Shown piece by piece: positions 16,783-24,440 of a DNA stretch of 64,000 nucleotides. The notes under the pieces were generated by a model. That model had not been told where the DNA came from, made no database searches, and worked only from the letters and a program-made list of their open reading frames with translations. The stretch is from NCBI RefSeq assembly GCF_900607235.1, contig NZ_LR027848.1, forward strand, positions 248,001 to 312,000. The letters are read 5' to 3'. The first letter of the stretch is position 1. Each line of letters begins with the position of its first letter. Position numbers and translations under genes: made by a program. Source of the DNA: Olivibacter jilunii (GTDB lineage Bacteria > Bacteroidota > Bacteroidia > Sphingobacteriales > Sphingobacteriaceae).

Positions 16783-18588
16783 ATGCAACAAATTAGAAAC
16801 ATTGCGATTATTGCACACGTTGACCATGGAAAAACGACTCTGGTTGACAAAATTTTACATTACACTAAACTGTTTCGTGACAACGAACAAACAGGCGAGC
16901 TTATTCTGGACAATAACGACCTGGAACGTGAGCGAGGTATTACCATCGTTTCCAAAAACGTTTCGGTGCGTTATAAGGACGTCAAAATAAATATTATTGA
17001 TACCCCGGGCCACGCAGACTTTGGAGGAGAAGTAGAGCGTGTGTTAAAAATGGCTGACGGGGTTATTCTCTTAGTAGACGCCTTTGAAGGGCCGATGCCT
17101 CAAACTCGTTTTGTAACGCAAAAAGCCCTTGGCTTAGGTCTAAAGCCTATTGTTGTCGTTAACAAAGTAGACAAAGAAAACTGTCGTCCTGAAGAGGTGT
17201 ACGAGCAGGTCTTTGAACTTTTCTTTAACTTGGATGCCACAGAAGAACAATTGGATTTCCCTGTACTTTACGGATCCTCTAAAATGGGATGGATGTCTAA
17301 AGACTGGAAGCAACCGACAGAAGATTTCACGGATCTATTGGATGCAATTCTTGAACATATACCTCCTGCCCCGTACAACGAGGGTACTTTACAGATGCAA
17401 ATCACCTCATTGGACTATTCATCCTTTGTAGGACGTATTGCTGTTGGTCGTGTAGCTAGAGGTACTATAAAAGAAAATCAACCGGTGTCTTTGGTAAAGC
17501 GTGATGGCAAAGTGATGAAATCCCGTGTCAAAGAGCTGTATACTTTTGAAGGCCTTGGAAAGGTGAAAGTACAGGAAGTCCCTTCGGGCGATATTTGTGC
17601 TGTAGTAGGAATTGAGGGTTTCGAAATTGGTGATACCATTGCCGATTTTGAAAATCCGGAGCAGTTGGAGGTTATACACATCGATGAGCCTACGATGAAC
17701 ATGTTGTTCACAATTAACAACTCACCGTTCTTCGGCAAAGAGGGCAAATTTGTAACATCGCGTCACTTGCATGACCGCTTACAAAAAGAAATGGAGAAAA
17801 ATCTCGCATTAAAGGTGCTTCCTACCGACTCGGCAGATGCATTCTTAGTTTATGGAAGAGGTATTCTTCATTTATCTGTCTTGATCGAAACCATGCGCCG
17901 CGAGGGCTACGAATTACAGGTGGGCCAGCCACAAGTTATCTTAAAAGAGATTGACGGTGTAAAATGCGAACCTATTGAGACCTTAGTAGTAGATGTACCG
18001 GCTGAGGTATCAGGTAAAGTGATCGAATTGGTAACGCAGCGTAAAGGTGAGTTACTTGTGATGGAAACAAAAGGTGATATGCAACATCTAGAGTTTGAAA
18101 TTCCCTCAAGAGGTATTATCGGCTTAAGAAACAATGTATTAACCGCTACTGCCGGTGAAGCGGTTATGGCGCATCGCATAAAAGACTACCAACCTTGGAA
18201 AGGCCCGATCCCGGGTCGTTTGGCAGGCGTACTTGTTTCGATGGAAAAAGGACAAACAACTGCTTACTCGATCGATAAATTACAGGATAGAGGTCACTTC
18301 TTTGTGGATCCCGGCGTAGACATTTATGAAGGTCAGATTGTAGGTGAGCACAGCCGGGACAATGATCTAGTTGTCAATATTGTAAAGGGGAAACAGTTAA
18401 CCAACATGCGCGCATCGGGCAGTGACGATAACGTCCGTATTGCTCCGGCGATCAAATTTTCGTTGGAAGAAGCGATGGAATATATCCAAGCAGATGAATA
18501 CATTGAAGTGACGCCTCAGAATATTCGTCTAAGAAAGATTTATCTGACTGAGAACGAGCGTAAGATAAACGCGAAGAAATTCCAGTAA
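16783..18588 (+). CDS. typA: Ribosome-associated GTPase TypA/BipA
   Basis: TypA/BipA is a translational GTPase that acts in ribosome assembly and stress or cold adaptation. The 601-residue length is standard. G1 is AHVDHGKT (11-18), G2 lies in ERERGITI, G3 is [11 protein letters not shown], and G4 is [12 protein letters not shown]. Domain II, the EF-G-like domains, and the family-specific C-terminal domain ([20 protein letters not shown]) follow. The gene is monocistronic: it has its own leader, and a strong terminator follows 19 bases after the stop. Confidence 0.97.
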   Translation: MQQIRNIAIIAHVDHGKTTLVDKILHYTKLFRDNEQTGELILDNNDLERERGITIVSKNVSVRYKDVKINIIDTPGHADFGGEVERVLKMADGVILLVDAFEGPMPQTRFVTQKALGLGLKPIVVVNKVDKENCRPEEVYEQVFELFFNLDATEEQLDFPVLYGSSKMGWMSKDWKQPTEDFTDLLDAILEHIPPAPYNEGTLQMQITSLDYSSFVGRIAVGRVARGTIKENQPVSLVKRDGKVMKSRVKELYTFEGLGKVKVQEVPSGDICAVVGIEGFEIGDTIADFENPEQLEVIHIDEPTMNMLFTINNSPFFGKEGKFVTSRHLHDRLQKEMEKNLALKVLPTDSADAFLVYGRGILHLSVLIETMRREGYELQVGQPQVILKEIDGVKCEPIETLVVDVPAEVSGKVIELVTQRKGELLVMETKGDMQHLEFEIPSRGIIGLRNNVLTATAGEAVMAHRIKDYQPWKGPIPGRLAGVLVSMEKGQTTAYSIDKLQDRGHFFVDPGVDIYEGQIVGEHSRDNDLVVNIVKGKQLTNMRASGSDDNVRIAPAIKFSLEEAMEYIQADEYIEVTPQNIRLRKIYLTENERKINAKKFQ

Positions 18589-18607
18589 TCTTTATACTTT
18601 TAAAAAA

Positions 18608-18639
18608 ACAGGGTGACTTTCGAGCCACCCTGTTTTTTT
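18608..18639 (+). terminator. Intrinsic terminator after typA
   Basis: ACAGGGTG pairs with CACCCTGT around a CT-TTCG-AG inner hairpin, and a run of seven T follows. Confidence 0.9.
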
Positions 18640-18697
18640 ATGGAATAACCCGTATCGCTTTGTAAATTTTATTATTATTGCATTAAACAACGTGAAT

Positions 18698-19402
18698 ATG
18701 AATAGGCTCGATGTGCTTAACTTAATTATTAAACAAAGAAACGCCAAAACTTATCTGGAGATTGGTGTACAAACAGGTACCATTATCTCTAAGATACAAT
18801 GCCCACGGAAGATAGGTGTTGACCCCGAGTTCTTATTCAGCTTTCCGCTCAAGATAAAACGCTTAGTAGGTATAACGAAGTTCGAAACGTACGAATATAC
18901 CAGTGATTACTTTTTTGAGCACCATGCAAAGAAGGTTTTAAAGGATGGTATTGACGTAGCATTGGTAGATGGACTGCATACTTACGAGCAGTCAAAACGC
19001 GACGTGGAGAACTGCTTGAACTATCTTAACGAAGGTGGGATTATTGTTATGCACGACTGTAACCCATTAAATGAGGCTGCCGCCTACACCATTAAAGATC
19101 ATTTTAATGAAGTCCGGGAAAAAGTCCGGAACTGGGACTTACCTGGCTGGCAGGGACAGTGGAACGGCGATGTTTGGAAAACGGTGGCTGATTTGATCGT
19201 TACACGTCCGGATCTTACCGTATTTACCTTAGACATGGATTATGGGCTTGGTGTAGTGGCAAAAGGAAGCCGAAACACGGACGTCCCTTTTACCATTGAT
19301 GAGGTAAAACAGGGAGATTATGCCTTTTTTGAAAAAAACCGGAAGCAGCTTTTAAATTTAAAACATCCGAAATTTATTCGGGAGTTTATTAAGAGCGTTT
19401 AA
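18698..19402 (+). CDS. Class I SAM-dependent methyltransferase (Methyltransf_24 type)
   Basis: I place the start at the ATG at 18698 (234 residues) instead of the GTG two codons upstream. The fold is visible from TYLEIGVQTGTIIS (SAM-binding loop), VALVDGLHTYEQSKRDVENC (a motif typical of Methyltransf_24 enzymes with metal-binding Asp/His) and GGIIVMHDCNPLNE. Such enzymes often modify sugars or polysaccharide precursors. It stands first in a block of surface-glycan genes, which supports a glycan role by context only. Its end overlaps the convergent flippase gene by 14 bases. Confidence 0.85.
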   Translation: MNRLDVLNLIIKQRNAKTYLEIGVQTGTIISKIQCPRKIGVDPEFLFSFPLKIKRLVGITKFETYEYTSDYFFEHHAKKVLKDGIDVALVDGLHTYEQSKRDVENCLNYLNEGGIIVMHDCNPLNEAAAYTIKDHFNEVREKVRNWDLPGWQGQWNGDVWKTVADLIVTRPDLTVFTLDMDYGLGVVAKGSRNTDVPFTIDEVKQGDYAFFEKNRKQLLNLKHPKFIREFIKSV

Positions 19403-20867
19403 GCTTAGCAAGAAGGTCAGCAACCATGTCATTAATATCGCTTGACAAGCGAAGGAAATAGACCGACCCGGCATATAACAGGGTGATGAAGCCCCCACGG
19501 ATAAAGGTATCCAGATAAAGATTCTGCTGAACAGGAATCAGGGTACTGAGCCAGTAAATGAGCACGCCAAGTACGATCACTAACAAATTATGCACTGTAA
19601 ACGGCTGGAGTTTAAACTTAAATAAAATAAATAGGTATCTCGAAAGATTGAAAATGAACATCGTAAGTGCAGTAGCCATTGCCGCACCGGTGATCCCAAA
19701 CTTAGGTATGAAAAACAAGTTACTGCCAATTGTCACACCTACTAAAGCCAGGTAAAAAAAGGAGTCGTATCGATAGTACCGAGAGGTAGCTAATATAACA
19801 GCATTGACTCCTGTTAACGCATCGAATAAATTGGCCAGGCCAATAAAGAAAACGATGGAGACACCATCGGCATAATCAGGTGGAAGCACCTTCAGCGCAT
19901 TATGTATATTCGCCCACACGAGGATAAAGAGAAATAGCGCCACAATAGATTGATTGATACAGCTTTTCCTGTACACGGTATGGATATTGGCCATGTCCTT
20001 TCTAATCCAGGACTCGGCTATTACGGTATATGCGATGCTATACAAACTTCGTGTTGGCAAAGCGATAATAATTCCGAAAGAGGCTGCGATGCTGTATATA
20101 CCCGTGTCGGCCAAGCCAAAGTAACTATTCACCATATACCGATCAATGTTATCAACGAGAAGTGGCGAAGCGCCGGTTAATATGCCGAATAGGCATAAGT
20201 TGAAGAGATTTCGCTGAACATCTTTATTTAAAAAGTTGAAATTCGGCTTAAGTGAAAAGTTACCCTTTCGTACCAATCGGATCATCATCAACAACATGGG
20301 CATCAGGTTAGCTGATAACCATAACCACATGAACGACCGGAAATCGAGGATACGGAATATTAATAAAACGACGCATACCAAAATGAGCAGCTTTAGGGTG
20401 AATTCACGAATGAGGCGCCCCGCTGCGGCGTCATATAACAACCTTGAGTACAAATCAAAGATGTTAAAGTATAGGTTTGCAAAGGTGAGCGGAAGGAGGT
20501 ACCAATAATAATCGCGAAACAAGTTATTATCTTGGGATTTTTGACTTATTATGACTTCCTTAAAAGCATAGGCTCCAATGACAAATAGAATAAAGCCGAT
20601 CAACGAAATGGCACAGGCTAAAAACAAATAGCCATTATGCTTGTTCTTCTCATTCCGGAAATAGGGAAAATAGCGTGCCGTGGCATTGAAACCGAGAATA
20701 GCAAACTGGGCAAATATCAGCGAAAAGGACGTCAAGATATTAATTAAGCCTACTTGATCCGTATCTAGTACTTTCGTTAAAATAAACGTATTGGTCACAA
20801 AACCTATAAAAACACCTATATAAGAAAAGAAGGTGCCCTTCAAGGTTTGTTGTTTAATAATCCCCAT
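19389..20867 (-). CDS. Polysaccharide flippase (Wzx/MATE-like)
   Basis: The 492-residue protein is almost entirely hydrophobic, with about 12-14 predicted membrane helices. It starts MGIIKQQTLKGTFFSYIGVFIG, the N-terminal pattern of oligosaccharide flippases (polysaccharide biosynthesis protein family), and has internal LINILTSFSLIFAQFAILGF and GITGAAMATALTMF segments. It would move lipid-linked oligosaccharides across the inner membrane. It is divergent from the glycosyltransferase genes at 20916 and convergent with the methyltransferase gene. The substrate is unknown. Confidence 0.88.
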   Translation of the reverse strand: MGIIKQQTLKGTFFSYIGVFIGFVTNTFILTKVLDTDQVGLINILTSFSLIFAQFAILGFNATARYFPYFRNEKNKHNGYLFLACAISLIGFILFVIGAYAFKEVIISQKSQDNNLFRDYYWYLLPLTFANLYFNIFDLYSRLLYDAAAGRLIREFTLKLLILVCVVLLIFRILDFRSFMWLWLSANLMPMLLMMIRLVRKGNFSLKPNFNFLNKDVQRNLFNLCLFGILTGASPLLVDNIDRYMVNSYFGLADTGIYSIAASFGIIIALPTRSLYSIAYTVIAESWIRKDMANIHTVYRKSCINQSIVALFLFILVWANIHNALKVLPPDYADGVSIVFFIGLANLFDALTGVNAVILATSRYYRYDSFFYLALVGVTIGSNLFFIPKFGITGAAMATALTMFIFNLSRYLFILFKFKLQPFTVHNLLVIVLGVLIYWLSTLIPVQQNLYLDTFIRGGFITLLYAGSVYFLRLSSDINDMVADLLAKLKRS

Positions 20868-20915
20868 TTTGAATTGCGATTTCTGTTTATCTATTGTAAA
20901 CTTGCATAAAATAAG

Positions 20916-21926
20916 ATGACAAAGATAGCATATAATGTTTGTGTGTTAACCGTAACCTATGGAAACCGATGGGCTTTTTTAAAACAAATATTAGAGCGCG
21001 TCTTGTCATTTGAACATGTTGTGGATATTATCGTGGTGGATAACGGTTCAGACTACGATCTTAAAAAGGAGCTTGATCAATTAAACAGCCCTATCATTAC
21101 CCTCCTTCAGGAGACGGAGAATCTCGGCTCTGCGGGCGGCTATAAAGCAGGCTTAGGTTATTTTGTTTCACATTCCAATGCCGACTTTGTTTGGCTATTA
21201 GATGATGATAATTTACCGGAAGAGGGTGCCTTGGAAAAGTTAATAAACGCCTGGCCATCGATTCGACTGGCTGAAGACAGGAAAGCTCTGTTCAGCCTGC
21301 GCACCGATCGTAAAAATCACGTTTTAATTGCACAAGGAGCTGATCCTTATCAATATTATCTGGTACCCGATAATTTCATGGGTTTTCATTTTTTTCGAAT
21401 CTTTAGCAATCAATACCGGAAGCTCGCGGGGCAAAATCGCTACAATTCATCTCCTCTACGACCAAGTAAGCTTCCCTACGTTCCATATGGCGGCCTCTTT
21501 TTACACCGCCGACTCGTGGAGTTTATTGGCTATCCCGACGAACGGCTATTTGTTTATGTGGATGATTCCGAATATACCAATCGGATTACGGAGATGGGTG
21601 GAGAGATCTGGCTCATTCCGGGCAGTCGGATCAACGATGTAGACATTTCTCAGGGAATTACTTATAAACACCGTTTTTGGCGTTCGGCGATACTCGATCT
21701 CTGGAATTTCCGTACCTTTTACCAAGTACGAAATCGGCTTTACTTTTATTCGCGGCATGCTATAAAAAATAGATTTATCTTCGCCCTTAACAAGTGGCTA
21801 TATATGACCGGGCATTATCTGATTAGCATAATCACCGGGAAACATAAAGCTTATAAAGAATTCAGAATAGCAGTTGCTGACGGTTTAGCCGGGCGACTCG
21901 GAAAAAAGGAAAAACCTACCAATTGA
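20916..21926 (+). CDS. GT2-family glycosyltransferase (GlfT2/rhamnosyl-like)
   Basis: This 336-residue GT-A glycosyltransferase has VCVLTVTYGNRWAFLKQILE at the front, IIVVDNGSDYDLKKEL, ENLGSAGGYKAGL and the metal-binding FVWLLDDDNLPEEGALEKL. A later FVYVDDSEYTNRI segment fits the galactofuranosyl or rhamnosyl transferase branch of GT2. The C-terminal part is longer and basic, perhaps membrane-associated. It is the first of four co-directional glycan genes (spacing 6 bases, then a 4-base overlap, then 2 bases), so they form one operon. A near-consensus TAAACTTG lies about 20 bases upstream. Confidence 0.9.
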   Translation: MTKIAYNVCVLTVTYGNRWAFLKQILERVLSFEHVVDIIVVDNGSDYDLKKELDQLNSPIITLLQETENLGSAGGYKAGLGYFVSHSNADFVWLLDDDNLPEEGALEKLINAWPSIRLAEDRKALFSLRTDRKNHVLIAQGADPYQYYLVPDNFMGFHFFRIFSNQYRKLAGQNRYNSSPLRPSKLPYVPYGGLFLHRRLVEFIGYPDERLFVYVDDSEYTNRITEMGGEIWLIPGSRINDVDISQGITYKHRFWRSAILDLWNFRTFYQVRNRLYFYSRHAIKNRFIFALNKWLYMTGHYLISIITGKHKAYKEFRIAVADGLAGRLGKKEKPTN

Positions 21927-21932
21927 TATCGC

Positions 21933-22862
21933 ATGCAAAATCCAGCACCCATTGCTTTATTCGTGTATAATCGGCCTGAGCACACGCGACGGACCCTCAA
22001 ATATCTCCAGGAAAATTTATTGGCAGAAGATAGTCGTTTATTCGTCTTTTCAGATGCCGCGAAGCATATTGAAGATGAGGAAAAGGTCAATCAGGTTCGC
22101 GCGCTGATTAATCAATCCAGCGGTTTTAAATCAATCAAATTAATAGTGCGTCATCAAAATATGGGGCTGGCCAAGTCCATTATAGCCGGTGTTACACAAC
22201 TTGTAAATGAATACGGTAAAGTTATTGTCTTTGAAGACGACCTGTTAAGCTCTCCGCATACACTTGGCTATTTCAATGAAGCGCTACAACGGTATGAGAA
22301 AGAACACCGGGTTATGCAAATTGCTGCCTATATGTTTCCTCTACGCGATAAGGACGCCTTATCTGAAACCTTTTTTCTACGTTCTATTAACAGCTGGGGC
22401 TGGGCAACCTGGAAGCGCGCCTGGGAGCAGTTTGAACCGGACATCGATCAATTATATTCGCAGTTTGATTTGGAAAAGATTTACCGTTTCACAGTGGAAG
22501 GTACAATGAAAAATTATTGGAAACAGCTATTGGACTTTAAAAAAGGGAAAAACGATTCTTGGGCTATTCGGTGGCACGCATCCGTTTTCCTGAAAAATGG
22601 ATTGGTTTTGTATCCGGCTAAATCGTTGATAGAAAATATCGGTCATGATGGCAGTGGCGTTCATTCTATTATAGAAGACACTTATCAGGTGCATCCATCC
22701 AGAAAGCCTGTTTCATCTTTTCCGACAATGGTGCAGGAAGACCCTACGGCATTAGCAATGGTCAAGCATTTTTATAAGAATAGAAAAGGAAGCTGGATAA
22801 AAAGAGGTCGAAAGTTTGTTACTAACCAATGGTTTAAGCTCAAAAACAGGTTTGTTAAATGA
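21933..22862 (+). CDS. Glycosyltransferase (GT2/sugar transferase-like)
   Basis: The 309-residue protein begins with a nucleotide-sugar fold, APIALFVYNRPEHTRRTLKYL, and has FVFSDAAK, ENMGL-like RHQNMGLAKSIIAGV and a metal-binding EDD in VIVFEDDLLSSPHTL. The segment SINSWGWATWKRAWEQFE is typical of a family of GT2-like enzymes in LPS/capsule clusters. Product linkage is unknown. It is the second gene of the glycan operon, and its stop overlaps the start of the DUF5672 gene (ATGA). Confidence 0.88.
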   Translation: MQNPAPIALFVYNRPEHTRRTLKYLQENLLAEDSRLFVFSDAAKHIEDEEKVNQVRALINQSSGFKSIKLIVRHQNMGLAKSIIAGVTQLVNEYGKVIVFEDDLLSSPHTLGYFNEALQRYEKEHRVMQIAAYMFPLRDKDALSETFFLRSINSWGWATWKRAWEQFEPDIDQLYSQFDLEKIYRFTVEGTMKNYWKQLLDFKKGKNDSWAIRWHASVFLKNGLVLYPAKSLIENIGHDGSGVHSIIEDTYQVHPSRKPVSSFPTMVQEDPTALAMVKHFYKNRKGSWIKRGRKFVTNQWFKLKNRFVK

Positions 22863-23563
22863 AGATTGCGGTTGTTATTCCCATATATAAAGAGCTGGCC
22901 GATCCGGATGAAAAGTATGCCTTTTGGCAATGCGTGGAAGTGCTTGGATCCTATCCGATTATTTTAGCGGCCCCTCATTCGCTCAATACAACCTATTATG
23001 AAAACTTAGCCGATAAACCCGTGACTATTCAGCGATTTGATGATTCCTTTTTCAAAAGTGTTACCGGTTATAGTAAGCTACTCACGGGTAAGTATTTTTA
23101 TAAAGCATTCCAAGCTTATGACTATATTCTAATTTATCAGTTAGATGCCTGGGTATTTCGTGACGAATTATCAGCTTGGGCAGAAAAAGGGTACGATTAT
23201 GTCGGTGCTCCTTGGTTGGAACCTCCTCCCATTACTTCCGGAAAAAAACCGATTATTAACCTCTCGAAACGCTTGGTTAACAAGGTTGGAAACGGCGGAC
23301 TTTCGCTACGAAAGATAAAAAGCCACATTAAATGGAGTTTTTGGGCTACCTGGATGTTTAGATTGCTTCCCAAGAATGAGGACATGATTTGGACGCTATT
23401 TGTTCCTTTTAAAAAGCCCAAGGCTCGGGAAGCACTTTCTTTCGCCTTCGAAAGAAAACCGCGTCAATCGTACGAGCTAACCGGTCACCATTTACCCTTT
23501 GGCTGCCATGCCTGGAACAAATATCAACCGGATTTTTGGCAGCAATTCATCAAAAAATATTAG
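22859..23563 (+). CDS. DUF5672 family protein, putative glycosyltransferase
   Basis: This 234-residue protein matches DUF5672: IAVVIPIYKELADPDE, PIILAAPHSLNTTYYENL, YSKLLTGKYFYKAFQAYDYILIYQLDAWVFRDEL, and YDYVGAPW with GNGGLSLRK. The YDYIL-YQLDAWVF segment recalls the DxD-bearing core of GT-A enzymes, and the family is usually found in surface polysaccharide loci. The end GHHLPFGCHAWNKYQPDFWQ is a conserved family tail. Enzymatic activity is inferred. It is the third gene of the operon, translationally coupled to the preceding gene. Confidence 0.85.
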   Translation: MKIAVVIPIYKELADPDEKYAFWQCVEVLGSYPIILAAPHSLNTTYYENLADKPVTIQRFDDSFFKSVTGYSKLLTGKYFYKAFQAYDYILIYQLDAWVFRDELSAWAEKGYDYVGAPWLEPPPITSGKKPIINLSKRLVNKVGNGGLSLRKIKSHIKWSFWATWMFRLLPKNEDMIWTLFVPFKKPKAREALSFAFERKPRQSYELTGHHLPFGCHAWNKYQPDFWQQFIKKY

Positions 23564-23565
23564 GA

Positions 23566-24339
23566 ATGTCTTTTTCAAATTCACCAGAGTTTTTTCCACT
23601 ATTAACGGTAATTACCGTTGTGTATAATAATGTAAAGGATATCGAAAGAACACTCCTATCTGTATTGGGACAAGATTATCCAAATATCGAATATATTGTA
23701 GTTGATGGTGGCTCAACAGATGGAACCCTTGCTGTTATTGAAAAATATAAATCTGGCATTGCAAAAATTGTTAGCGAGCGTGACAAGGGCATCTATGATG
23801 CGATGAACAAAGGAATTCGCTTAGCTACAGGCGACTACCTCCTATTCATGAATTCAGGTGATGAAATCTATGCACCGAACACAGTGAGCAATATTTTTTC
23901 CTCAAAGGCTTTTGCAGACATTTACTACGGTGAAACGGAAATGATTGATCATGCAGGAAAAAGTTTAGGTAGACGAAGGCATAAAGTGCCGGAGCACTTT
24001 ACCTGGAAAAGTTTTAAGTATGGCATGTCCATTAGTCATCAGGCCATTTACATGAAAAGATCAATTGTAGAGCCATATGATGAGCAGTATCAGCTAAGTG
24101 CCGATATTGATTGGATCTTAAAGGCGGCCAAGAAAGCTAAAAGCATTGTCAATACCCACCAATATGTTGCGAAATACTTGGTTGGCGGTCTTTCCAAAAA
24201 ACGGCACCGGCAAAGCTTAATGGAGCGATTCAGGATTTTCACCAAGTACTATGGCTTATTCCCTAATATATGGCATCATTTGGTAATTGCGTGGAACTTA
24301 TTGCTGTACTATATCCGATTTGGAAAAACGAATGACTAG
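23566..24339 (+). CDS. GT2-family glycosyltransferase (WcaA/PGL-type)
   Basis: I take the ATG at 23566 (257 residues); a TTG further upstream would overlap the preceding gene by 28 bases. The GT-A core is plain: LLTVITVVYNNVKDIERTLL, IEYIVVDGGSTDGTLAVIEK, SERDKGIYDAMNKGIRLATGDYLLFMNSGDE. This is the GT2 subgroup acting on lipid-linked sugars in capsule or O-antigen assembly. Fourth and last gene of the operon. Downstream lies repeat copy 2 and then the convergent YfhO-type gene. Confidence 0.92.
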   Translation: MSFSNSPEFFPLLTVITVVYNNVKDIERTLLSVLGQDYPNIEYIVVDGGSTDGTLAVIEKYKSGIAKIVSERDKGIYDAMNKGIRLATGDYLLFMNSGDEIYAPNTVSNIFSSKAFADIYYGETEMIDHAGKSLGRRRHKVPEHFTWKSFKYGMSISHQAIYMKRSIVEPYDEQYQLSADIDWILKAAKKAKSIVNTHQYVAKYLVGGLSKKRHRQSLMERFRIFTKYYGLFPNIWHHLVIAWNLLLYYIRFGKTND

Positions 24340-24349
24340 AGGCAATGGA

Positions 24350-24440
24350 AAGGGGTAAGGTTTAAGGTGTTAGGCATATGAAATAAAAGGTCTTACTCAT
24401 TAGACACTAACACCAAACTGCTAACAACTAACTCCCTACT
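24350..24440. repeat. G-rich/CTAA-rich intergenic element, copy 2
   Basis: A G-rich tract (GGAAAGGGGTAAGG, AAGGTGTTAGGCAT) is followed after a spacer by ACTAACACC and GCTAACAACTAACTCC. It fills the gap between the glycosyltransferase operon and the YfhO-type gene, and its right half supplies the last codons and stop (TAG, 24428-24430) of the latter gene. Compare copies at 10072 and 63098. Confidence 0.6.

Noticed and set aside
18692-20915. Glycan region as a recently acquired island
   Set aside because: No integrase, tRNA, insertion sequence or direct repeats at the borders, and base composition by eye resembles the flanks. Transfer cannot be claimed from this sequence alone.
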